Assembly: GCA_903937835.1 (NCBI GenBank)
Contig: CAJAAV010000101.1
Coordinates: forward strand, 1 to 33,574
Length of the DNA stretch: 33,574 nt
Source of the DNA: an uncultured Chlorobiaceae bacterium
Lineage (GTDB): Bacteria; Bacteroidota; Chlorobiia; Chlorobiales; Chlorobiaceae
Direction of reading: 5' to 3'
The notes beneath the pieces are model-generated. The model did not search any database. It was not told the DNA's origin and was given only the letters and a program-made list of their open reading frames with translations. This document shows, piece after piece, positions 27,164-33,574 of this stretch. Every line of letters begins with the position of its first letter. Position 1 is the stretch's first letter. The position numbers were made by a program, and so were the translations under genes.

Positions 27164-27421
27164 ATGAGCAATACATCAGGAGTTTTTACGAATTGGGAAG
27201 AGGCCTACGGAAGATTTGTAGAGGTCTTCATTGATGGACATTGGTGGGTGGTTGGTGACTCTCTTGAAAATATAGGAAAGACGACAAAAAGGTTGCTGGT
27301 AAATGCCTATCCGTTCCTCTATGGCGGTTCCTCTTCATTCTCGGGATTAAAAGGTTCTTCTCCAAAAAAGGCGGGTTATGCCAAACCAACAAAAGCAATT
27401 GAACAGCGATTCAAGGATTGA
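27164..27421 (+). CDS. csmE: Chlorosome envelope protein CsmE (CsmA paralogue)
   Basis: An 85-residue protein clearly of the CsmA/CsmE family. CsmA forms the baseplate that binds bacteriochlorophyll a and passes energy from the chlorosome to the FMO protein; CsmE is its close paralogue. Seen: an N-terminal amphipathic helix (VFTNWEEAYGRFVEVFIDGHW) with H26 matching the pigment-ligating His25 of CsmA, GDSLENIGKTTKRL, NAYPFLYGG, and a Gly/Ser-rich tail KGSSPKKAGYAKPTKAIE. In CsmA the corresponding tail is removed after synthesis; whether this happens here is not known. I assign CsmE rather than CsmA by the DGHWWVVGDSLENIGK stretch and the absence of csmC downstream. The frame opens at a GTG two codons earlier, but ATG at 27164 fits the family. 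Confidence 0.88.
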   Translation: MSNTSGVFTNWEEAYGRFVEVFIDGHWWVVGDSLENIGKTTKRLLVNAYPFLYGGSSSFSGLKGSSPKKAGYAKPTKAIEQRFKD

Positions 27422-27464
27422 GGATTACCGATCAGATTGTTTTTTTCTAATCGTAAGAGCGTTT

Positions 27465-27492
27465 AAAAACGAGGTTTGAAGCCTCGTTTTTT
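27465..27492 (+). terminator. Rho-independent terminator after csmE
   Basis: A 10-bp stem (AAAAACGAGG 27465-27474 with CCTCGTTTTT 27482-27491) ends in a run of six T, 44 bases after the csmE stop. The A-run on the 5' side would let it work on the minus strand too. It separates csmE from lptB. Confidence 0.88.
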
Positions 27493-27528
27493 ATTGTACT
27501 ACCCACCCCGTGAATTAACTTCATCGGC

Positions 27529-28263
27529 ATGAAAGCAACATTGAGCTGCAGCAAGTTAAAGAAGATCTATAACAAACGAGAAGTTGTCAAAAGCTCATCC
27601 ATCGAAGTCAAGCAAGGTGAAATTGTAGGGCTTCTCGGACCGAACGGTGCAGGCAAAACAACAACATTCTACATGATTGTCGGGCTGGTACGACCAGACG
27701 GAGGCGACGTATTTCTTGATGCAACAAATATTACCCGCCTGCCCATGTACAAACGGGCACGCCTTGGCGTCGGCTATCTTCCCCAGGAAGCCTCTGTATT
27801 CAGAAACCTTACCGTCGAGGAAAACATTCTCGGTGTTCTTGAATTCACCTCCCTGTCAAAAACGGAAAGAAAAGAGAGAACCGAGATGATGCTCGAAGAG
27901 CTGAATATCGCTCCCATCCGAAAAAGCATGGGCTATGCACTTTCCGGTGGGGAACGCCGCCGCACAGAAATAGCAAGAGCCCTGGCGCTTAACCCAAAAT
28001 TTATTCTGCTCGACGAGCCCTTTGCCGGGGTTGATCCCATTGCTGTCGAAGATATCCAGCACATCGTCAATGGACTTGCCAAACGCAACATCGGTGTACT
28101 GATCACCGACCATAACGTCCATGAAACCCTCTCTATTACCAGTCACGCCTACCTGCTTTTCGACGGAAGCATCTTCATGCAGGGCACCTCTGAAGAGATA
28201 GCAGCCAATCCTGAAGTCAGAAAAATGTACCTCGGTGAAAAATTCACCCTCGAGAGGTATTAG
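27529..28263 (+). CDS. lptB: LPS-export ABC transporter ATPase LptB
   Basis: The cytoplasmic ATPase that powers the LptB2FGC complex, pulling lipopolysaccharide from the inner membrane to the cell surface. It has 244 residues, the usual length. Walker A is GPNGAGKTT (K43), the signature LSGGERRR is near 138-145, Walker B is [13 protein letters not shown] (D162, E163), and the switch histidine H195 sits in [10 protein letters not shown], as in E. coli LptB. Start ATG at 27529 gives the standard N-terminus. The other lpt genes are not in the window. A SAM methyltransferase gene begins 7 bases after the stop and is probably co-transcribed. Confidence 0.95.
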   Translation: MKATLSCSKLKKIYNKREVVKSSSIEVKQGEIVGLLGPNGAGKTTTFYMIVGLVRPDGGDVFLDATNITRLPMYKRARLGVGYLPQEASVFRNLTVEENILGVLEFTSLSKTERKERTEMMLEELNIAPIRKSMGYALSGGERRRTEIARALALNPKFILLDEPFAGVDPIAVEDIQHIVNGLAKRNIGVLITDHNVHETLSITSHAYLLFDGSIFMQGTSEEIAANPEVRKMYLGEKFTLERY

Positions 28264-28270
28264 CTTTTAA

Positions 28271-29260
28271 TTGCCTGAGAGCATCTCTTTACAGGTAAAC
28301 CGCTTCTTTCAGTCGGCCGACAACCAATTTACTGATTACATCATGCTTCAATTGAAAAAAGCCGGAAACCAGGCTCTTGATATCCTCCGCTCAGAGGGGA
28401 GTTTTCCGCCTGCCTGGCAAAGCATGGAGGAGCTTGAAACCAAAACCAACAATATGGTGTCGCGTTTCCTTGATGAAAGATTCAAGGTGTCGAAGAAGTT
28501 TGGGGGCGGCTCTCTTTTGACAGAACTGCTCGACAGGGTACTGCGCACTTCAGACACAGAATGTATGGACGACACTAAATTGCCCGAAACCGAAAAACTG
28601 GAACTGGTACAGGCACTTGACCGGCAAAACCATCAGATGCAGCTCTACCCCAGATATGTAGCCCTTCTTCTCTCTCTTCTTGAAGAAATCACAACAGGTG
28701 AACAACGAAAGCTACGTATCCTTGAACTGGCAAGCGGCTCAGGAGGCTTGGCGCTCGCGCTGGCTGAAGAGGCACAACGAAAACAACTTCCCATCTCTGT
28801 CACCGGGTCAGATATCGTGCCAAAATTTATCGAGGAGGGCAACCGTCAGGCCGAAGAGAAAAAACTTCCGCTTAACTTTCAACTGCTCAATGCCTTCAAC
28901 CTGCCAGAGTTCCCTGAAGGCTCCTTTGACCTCATGGTCATTTCGCAGAGTCTTCACCATTTCACCCCAGGTCAACTTGCCACCATAATCGCTCAGTCAG
29001 CACAACAGACCAAAACAGCATTCGTCGGTATTGATGGGTACCGCAGCATTCTGCTTGCTGGCGGCGTCCCACTCATGGCAAGCTTGCAGGGCATCCCCTC
29101 ATTTGCCCTTGATGGCCTCACCTCCGCCCGAAAATTTTACAGCGAACTTGAGCTTGATCTTATTGCGGAGATTGCTACCGGTAAAAGAGAACATACCGTC
29201 TCCTGCAACTGGCCCTTGAGTATTTTGACCGTTCGGTTTGATCGGAGAAGCCCGGACTGA
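28271..29260 (+). CDS. Class I SAM-dependent methyltransferase, substrate unknown
   Basis: A 329-residue protein. An N-terminal helical part (about 1-110) has no motif I recognise. A Rossmann methyltransferase domain starts near residue 147: motif I ILELASGSGGLAL (E152 to G158), an acidic TGSDIVPKFIEEG for motif II, and FDLMVISQSLHHFTP for motif IV and beyond. A C-terminal part with TSARKFYSELEL follows. The start is written as TTG at 28271, 7 bases after lptB, using the GAGG near the lptB stop. ATG at 28343 is a possible shorter start. Position next to lptB hints at an envelope or lipid substrate, but this is only a guess from context. Confidence 0.8.
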   Translation: MPESISLQVNRFFQSADNQFTDYIMLQLKKAGNQALDILRSEGSFPPAWQSMEELETKTNNMVSRFLDERFKVSKKFGGGSLLTELLDRVLRTSDTECMDDTKLPETEKLELVQALDRQNHQMQLYPRYVALLLSLLEEITTGEQRKLRILELASGSGGLALALAEEAQRKQLPISVTGSDIVPKFIEEGNRQAEEKKLPLNFQLLNAFNLPEFPEGSFDLMVISQSLHHFTPGQLATIIAQSAQQTKTAFVGIDGYRSILLAGGVPLMASLQGIPSFALDGLTSARKFYSELELDLIAEIATGKREHTVSCNWPLSILTVRFDRRSPD

Positions 29261-29445
29261 GCAACATACTTTTACAGCACTCTCCCCAGAATTTGTCAAT
29301 TGTTTACCAAATAGTATTACACCATCGACAACATGGTTCTCCCGCTCCCCGGGAACGCCAAGCCCCAGCCAATTTGCCAACTATTTGCCGCCACCCACTT
29401 TCTTGCGTATCTTCCACTTCAACCCCATAAAACCTGAGCGCCCCC

Positions 29446-30867
29446 ATGATAGCCGAACACCTGCTTTTTCAATCTGACGGCGGATTTATCCGTATTCCGA
29501 TCTGGGGCCACATCCCCCTGAGCGGGCCGCTGAAAAAAATTCTGTCGCACCCTTCGTTTCTTCGCCTCAAGGGGATTCGGCAGCTCTCGTTCTCGCAGCA
29601 GGTCTACCCCGGGGCAACACACACGCGATTTGAGCACTCGATCGGGGTCTATCATCTGATGAAGCTGATTTTGCAGCGCATGTTGACCAGCCCTCTTGCC
29701 CAAAGCCTTCAGGATGAGCAGTTCCGGTTTGATGACCACAACTGCCGGGTGCTGCTCTCGGCTTCGCTCTTGCACGATATTGGCCACTTTCCCCATGCCC
29801 ACATCATTGAGGAGCAGATTCCGCAGTTCGGCAACGAGCCGGTCTTCTCGCATCATGAGGAGCTTTGCAAGTACTTTATCTATGAGCAACATCCCGGAGT
29901 TCCGACGATTGCTGAAATTCTGCACGATGAGTGGAAAGTATCGCCAGAATCGGTTATTGAGCTGATTGTGGGTAAAACGCGCTTCAGCAAGCTCATCAGT
30001 GGCACACTCGACCCTGACAAGATGGACTACCTCATGCGTGACGCGCACCACTGCAATATTCCTTACGGGAGTATTGATATTGAGCGACTGATTGAGTCGT
30101 TTGTGCCCGACCCGCAGCGCGAGCGGTTTGCCATCACAGAAAAGGGTATTGCACCGCTTGAGAGCCTGATGTTTGCGAAGTACATGATGATGCGCAATGT
30201 CTACTGGCACCATACCAGCCGGGCGCTCTCGGCAATGCTCCGCAGGCTTTTGCAGGACATTGCCAGTGAAGGGATGCTCTCTCCGGCAGCCTTGCGTGAA
30301 CTGTTTTACGGGAATGCTGATGACCGGGTACTGCATGAACTGAAGCAACTGCTGCCAGAGAAAGATCATCCAGTCTCTGCCCTGCTTGATGATATTCTCA
30401 TGCGACGAGTCTACAAAAGAGCAATAACGGTGCAGCCCTATCTGAACGACTCAGCCAAAGAGGATGAGCGGTGGTTTGTCTACAACAGCGACAACCGGAA
30501 GCGCCGCGCCATGGAGCTGAAGATCTGCGAGTTTCTCAACAAGCGCTACCATCTTGGGCTGCACGGCCATGAGGTGCTGATTGATCCGCCTTCTAAAAAG
30601 GATATTTTCGATTACGCCGACCTCAAAGAGCTTCGGGTCTACCCGACACGCTCCGAGCACATTCACTACGCCCTGCAGTGTACCTCAGAGTATGTCCGGT
30701 TTGATGATATGAATGAGTCGGTCTTTCAGTCAGACTTTATTCTCGCCTTTGAGCGCTATACCAAAAAGTTTAGGCTCCTCTGCCGCCCCGATCTGGTTGA
30801 GCGCATTGTGGAGTCACGCGAAGCTATCATGTGCCTGATGGCCAATGATCTTGACCTGTTTCGATAA
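29446..30867 (+). CDS. HD-domain phosphohydrolase, SAMHD1/dGTPase-like
   Basis: A metal-dependent phosphohydrolase of the family that includes dNTP triphosphohydrolases and SAMHD1 (473 aa). The metal site is complete: H64 in THTRFEHSIGV, H110-D111 in SLLHDIGHFPHAH, and D189 in LDPDKMDYLMRD. IRQLSFSQQVYPGATHTRFEHS is the typical entry to the fold. The C-terminal third (about 300-473) is a helical region seen in this family. It probably cleaves dNTPs or a related nucleotide in the cytoplasm. Some relatives deplete dNTPs to block phage, and this one stands next to a restriction-modification-type gene, but housekeeping use is equally possible. Nothing tells which nucleotide it prefers. Confidence 0.88.
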   Translation: MIAEHLLFQSDGGFIRIPIWGHIPLSGPLKKILSHPSFLRLKGIRQLSFSQQVYPGATHTRFEHSIGVYHLMKLILQRMLTSPLAQSLQDEQFRFDDHNCRVLLSASLLHDIGHFPHAHIIEEQIPQFGNEPVFSHHEELCKYFIYEQHPGVPTIAEILHDEWKVSPESVIELIVGKTRFSKLISGTLDPDKMDYLMRDAHHCNIPYGSIDIERLIESFVPDPQRERFAITEKGIAPLESLMFAKYMMMRNVYWHHTSRALSAMLRRLLQDIASEGMLSPAALRELFYGNADDRVLHELKQLLPEKDHPVSALLDDILMRRVYKRAITVQPYLNDSAKEDERWFVYNSDNRKRRAMELKICEFLNKRYHLGLHGHEVLIDPPSKKDIFDYADLKELRVYPTRSEHIHYALQCTSEYVRFDDMNESVFQSDFILAFERYTKKFRLLCRPDLVERIVESREAIMCLMANDLDLFR

Positions 30868-31077
30868 TTTTTCGGTGAGAAATGCGACAAGCAATTTACG
30901 AAGGACATACACCGAAGAATAACCAATTTTTGCAACGGCAGGAAGATCACTTTCAATGGTCTGGTTGATGAGAAACTTCCCTCCCTGCTTGACAAAATCA
31001 TCAGCAAAAACAAACAAAAAAGCACGAACGAAACCAGCGAAATCAGCTCTACGGTTTCTGCTTGCCTGAAAGCTCAT
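30814..31077 (-). CDS. Possible small protein of unknown function (doubtful)
   Basis: An 87-codon frame on the minus strand starting at an ATG with TTGGAG just before it. It overlaps the 3' end of the HD phosphohydrolase gene by 54 bases. The predicted protein is Phe/Val/Lys-rich with a hydrophobic stretch (FAGFVRAFLFVFADDF) and matches nothing I know. The complementary plus-strand frame is open over the same region, in exact codon register, but has no convincing start. So either this frame is a gene or the openness is residue from older coding sequence. Confidence 0.3.
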   Translation of the reverse strand: MSFQASRNRRADFAGFVRAFLFVFADDFVKQGGKFLINQTIESDLPAVAKIGYSSVYVLRKLLVAFLTEKLSKQVKIIGHQAHDSFA

Positions 31078-31190
31078 GGCTCCAAGCAGATAGTGGCCAG
31101 CGGGCAATTGGCGTTGTTTGCATCCTTAATTTATTATCTTGATAGTAGTTCCAAACTCCTCATCCAACACGGGAATCTGAACAACATCTC

Positions 31191-33521
31191 ATGACCATTC
31201 AGGAGTACATCGACACCATCAACAGGCTATACAAGGCTGGAAATGCAACCGAGCACAGCTACCGTGGAGATCTGCAAAACCTGTTGAAGGCACTGGCACC
31301 CCACGTCGAGGTCACCAATGAACCGCAACGGATTGATTGCGGCGCTCCTGACTACATTCTGACCCGCAAGGGCATTCCCGTCGGCTACATCGAGGCAAAG
31401 GACATCGGCAAGTCGCTCGACAACAAGCTCTACAACGAACAATTTGCCCGTTACCAAAGCTCTTTGCCAAACCTGATCATTACCGATTACCTCGAATTCC
31501 GGCTCTATCTGGAAGGTCACTTGACGACCACCATTGTTCTTGCCGAGATACAGAACGGCAAAATTGTTGCCCGACCCGAGAATTTCAAGGCATTCACCGA
31601 CCTGATTCAGGAATTCAGCCGATACGAAGGGCAGACCATCACCTCGGCATCGAAGCTTGCCAAGATGATGGCGGCAAAAGCGCGGTTACTGGCTGATGTG
31701 ATTGAAAAAGCGCTCTCCACCATCGGTGAGGCGAGCGCAATGCTTCACGAAGCAAACAACAGCCTGAAAGAGCAGTTGGAGGGGTTCAAGGATGTGCTCA
31801 TTCATGACATTACTCCAAAACAGTTTGCCGACATTTATGCGCAGACGATTGCTTACGGCATGTTTGCTGCCCGTTTGCACGACCCGACACTGGAAGATTT
31901 CAATCGAAAAGAGGCGGCTGAGCTGATTCCAAAGACAAATCCCTTTCTCCGCAAGCTCTTTCAGTATATTGCTGGCTACGATCTCGACAGCCGGATTGTC
32001 TGGATTGTTGATGCGCTGGCCGACCTCTTCAAAGCCACCGACGTCGCTGCCCTGCTCAAGGATTTCGGCAAAGCCACCCAGCAGAACGACCCCATCATCC
32101 ATTTTTACGAGACCTTTCTTGCCGAATACGACCCTGCACTGCGCAAAAGCCGGGGAGTCTGGTACACGCCGGAACCAGTAGTCAACTTTATTGTCCGCGC
32201 CGTTGATGACATTCTGAAGAGCGAGTTCGGCCTCAAGGATGGCCTGGCCGATACCAGCAAAACCACTGTTGACATCAAACGCGCAACAACTGACAAGCGC
32301 TCAAAAGATGGCTACACCACCCGGCAGATTGAGGTTCATAAGGTGCAGATGCTCGATCCGGCAACCGGCACCGGCACCTTTCTGGCGGAGATTATCAAGC
32401 ACATCCAGAAACAGTTTGCCGGGCAGGAGGGAGTCTGGAGCAACTACGTCGAGCATCACCTCATCCCGAGGCTGAACGGCTTTGAAATCCTGATGGCCTC
32501 CTACGCCATGGCCCACCTGAAGCTTGACCTGCTTCTTGCCGAGACCGGCTATAAACCAACCATTGAACAGCGTTTCCGAGTTTTCCTGACCAATTCGCTG
32601 GAAGAGCATCACCCTGAAACCGGAACACTCTTTGCCGGTTGGCTGTCGCAGGAGGCCAACGAAGCCAACTACATCAAGCGCGATACACCAGTGATGGTGG
32701 TGTTGGGGAATCCGCCCTATAGTGGTCACTCCTCAAATAAAGGTGAATGGATTGAAAAGCTTCTGGAAGATTACAAGCAGGAGCCCGGCGGCGGCAAACT
32801 CAAGGAGAAAAATCCGAAATGGCTCAATGACGACTATGTGAAATTCATCCGCTACGGGCAGCACTTTGTCGAAAAAAACGGTGACGGAATCCTCGCCTTC
32901 ATCAACAACCACAGCTTTCTCGACAACCCCACCTTCCGGGGAATGCGATGGCATCTGCTCTCCACCTTTGACCGAATCTACATTCTTGACCTCCACGGCA
33001 ACTCAAAGAAAAAGGAGGCCTGCCCTGATGGTTCGCCCGACAAAAACGTCTTTGATATTCAGCAGGGAGTGAGCATCAATCTGTTTGTGAAAACCGGCAA
33101 AAAGAAAAAAGGGGAACTGGCAGAAGTGCTGCATTATGACCTGTATGGTGATCGTGCCTTCAAATACGATTTCCTCTGGGCAAACAACCTTGCAACGGTT
33201 GACTTTACCGCTCTCGGCCTCTCTGCGCCGCAATACTTTCTTGTGCAGAAAGATTTGAACGGCTTGAAACAGTATCGCGACGGGTTTGCCGTGCATGAGC
33301 TCTATCCTGTCAATTCGGTGGGGATTGTAACGGCAAGAGACCACTTTGTGACAGACTCTTGTAAACCTGATCTCGAACGCCGTGTTCAGGAGTTCTTTTC
33401 TTCCGAAAAAGAAGAATTGATTAATAAATATGAGCTTAACCTAAACTGTGCGATAATCAAAGCCAAGTACCAAAGTAAGGTCAGAAACACAGCAGAGAAA
33501 AACAAGAAGGAAAATTTATAG
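31191..33521 (+). CDS. Type ISP/IIG-like restriction-modification protein, apparently C-terminally truncated
   Basis: A DNA restriction-modification-type protein of 776 residues. The N-terminal domain has a PD-(D/E)xK nuclease pattern: D54 (CGAPDYILTRK) followed by E68-x-K70 (VGYIEAKD). A linker helical region (about 150-310) precedes the N6-adenine methylase domain: GVWYTPEPVVNFIV, motif I DPATGTGTFL (D389) and motif IV NPPY (N507 to Y510), then FINNHSFLDN. No SF2 helicase motifs are visible, unlike full type ISP enzymes such as LlaGI. Related methylase-nuclease proteins I know of run to about 1000 residues or more, with target recognition at the C-terminus. Here the frame stops soon after TARDHFVTD, in A+T-rich sequence. 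It may be a broken gene or one split into two reading frames. Confidence 0.8.
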   Translation: MTIQEYIDTINRLYKAGNATEHSYRGDLQNLLKALAPHVEVTNEPQRIDCGAPDYILTRKGIPVGYIEAKDIGKSLDNKLYNEQFARYQSSLPNLIITDYLEFRLYLEGHLTTTIVLAEIQNGKIVARPENFKAFTDLIQEFSRYEGQTITSASKLAKMMAAKARLLADVIEKALSTIGEASAMLHEANNSLKEQLEGFKDVLIHDITPKQFADIYAQTIAYGMFAARLHDPTLEDFNRKEAAELIPKTNPFLRKLFQYIAGYDLDSRIVWIVDALADLFKATDVAALLKDFGKATQQNDPIIHFYETFLAEYDPALRKSRGVWYTPEPVVNFIVRAVDDILKSEFGLKDGLADTSKTTVDIKRATTDKRSKDGYTTRQIEVHKVQMLDPATGTGTFLAEIIKHIQKQFAGQEGVWSNYVEHHLIPRLNGFEILMASYAMAHLKLDLLLAETGYKPTIEQRFRVFLTNSLEEHHPETGTLFAGWLSQEANEANYIKRDTPVMVVLGNPPYSGHSSNKGEWIEKLLEDYKQEPGGGKLKEKNPKWLNDDYVKFIRYGQHFVEKNGDGILAFINNHSFLDNPTFRGMRWHLLSTFDRIYILDLHGNSKKKEACPDGSPDKNVFDIQQGVSINLFVKTGKKKKGELAEVLHYDLYGDRAFKYDFLWANNLATVDFTALGLSAPQYFLVQKDLNGLKQYRDGFAVHELYPVNSVGIVTARDHFVTDSCKPDLERRVQEFFSSEKEELINKYELNLNCAIIKAKYQSKVRNTAEKNKKENL

Positions 33522-33574
33522 CCAAGAAGCCGAAATAAACCTGATTTATACAAGGATACGAATATCCATGAAGG

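Noticed and set aside
29099-29380. Minus-strand open frame across the end of the methyltransferase gene and the following gap
   Set aside because: Half of it is antisense to a supported gene and I see no ribosome binding site or family match.
29419-30369. Minus-strand open frame of about 316 codons opposite the HD phosphohydrolase gene
   Set aside because: The plus strand carries a complete conserved HD metal site over the same bases; the antisense translation matches no family.
31139-31190. Promoter-like hexamers upstream of the R-M-type gene
   Set aside because: The region is A+T-rich and several weak matches are possible; none stands out enough to report as a site.

Overview
The window comes from a green sulfur bacterium (Chlorobiaceae, Chlorobium/Pelodictyon/Prosthecochloris-like). 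The main evidence is two genes for small chlorosome envelope proteins: a CsmB/CsmF-type protein at 5245-5472 and a CsmE-type protein (CsmA paralogue) at 27164-27421. A four-gene group 3b [NiFe]-hydrogenase operon and a complete oxidative pentose-phosphate set fit this assignment. Coding density is high, strands alternate often, and most of the content is core metabolism. I see no rRNA, tRNA, CRISPR array or insertion sequence.

Layout. 1-3666: metH, lacking about its first 21 codons at the window edge. 3.8-5.1 kb (minus): an OmpA-type lipoprotein with a Pro/Ala-rich linker, then a small HD-domain protein. 5.2-5.5 kb (plus): the chlorosome gene, with its own promoter-like site and terminator. 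5.6-8.7 kb (minus): a cell-envelope cluster of a polytopic membrane protein and two different L,D-transpeptidases. 8.9-13.2 kb: pgl (plus) runs tail-to-tail into, and overlaps, a minus-strand operon of glycosyltransferase, gnd and zwf; together these cover glucose-6-phosphate to ribulose-5-phosphate. 13.3-17.7 kb (minus): YbaK-type deacylase, small outer-membrane barrel, class-3-like aldehyde dehydrogenase, TrmH/SpoU RNA methyltransferase and an unrecognised membrane protein. 18.1-19.4 kb: a U32 'peptidase' family protein of the RNA-hydroxylation type.

19.5-23.5 kb: the hydrogenase operon in the order beta (two 4Fe-4S sites), gamma (FAD/NAD(P), 2Fe-2S), delta (small subunit), alpha (NiFe large subunit). 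The genes overlap or nearly abut. The alpha subunit ends exactly at the last histidine of its NiFe motif, so it has no C-terminal peptide for a maturation protease to remove. 23.6-27.0 kb (minus): SlyD-like FKBP, MscS channel, HemY-like FAD oxidoreductase, gamma-carbonic-anhydrase-like protein. 27.2-29.3 kb (plus): csmE, lptB and a SAM methyltransferase.

29.4-33.6 kb is the least ordinary part. It holds a SAMHD1/dGTPase-like HD phosphohydrolase, then 323 bases containing an odd two-strand open frame, then a restriction-modification-type protein with a PD-(D/E)xK motif and an N6-adenine methylase domain. That protein appears to stop short of its usual C-terminal target-recognition region, where base composition turns A+T-rich. 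This is the best candidate for an accessory, possibly defence-related, segment. I found no clearly new multi-gene system. The strongest leads are the protease-independent hydrogenase large subunit, the truncated R-M gene with the dNTPase beside it, and the unassigned frame between them.
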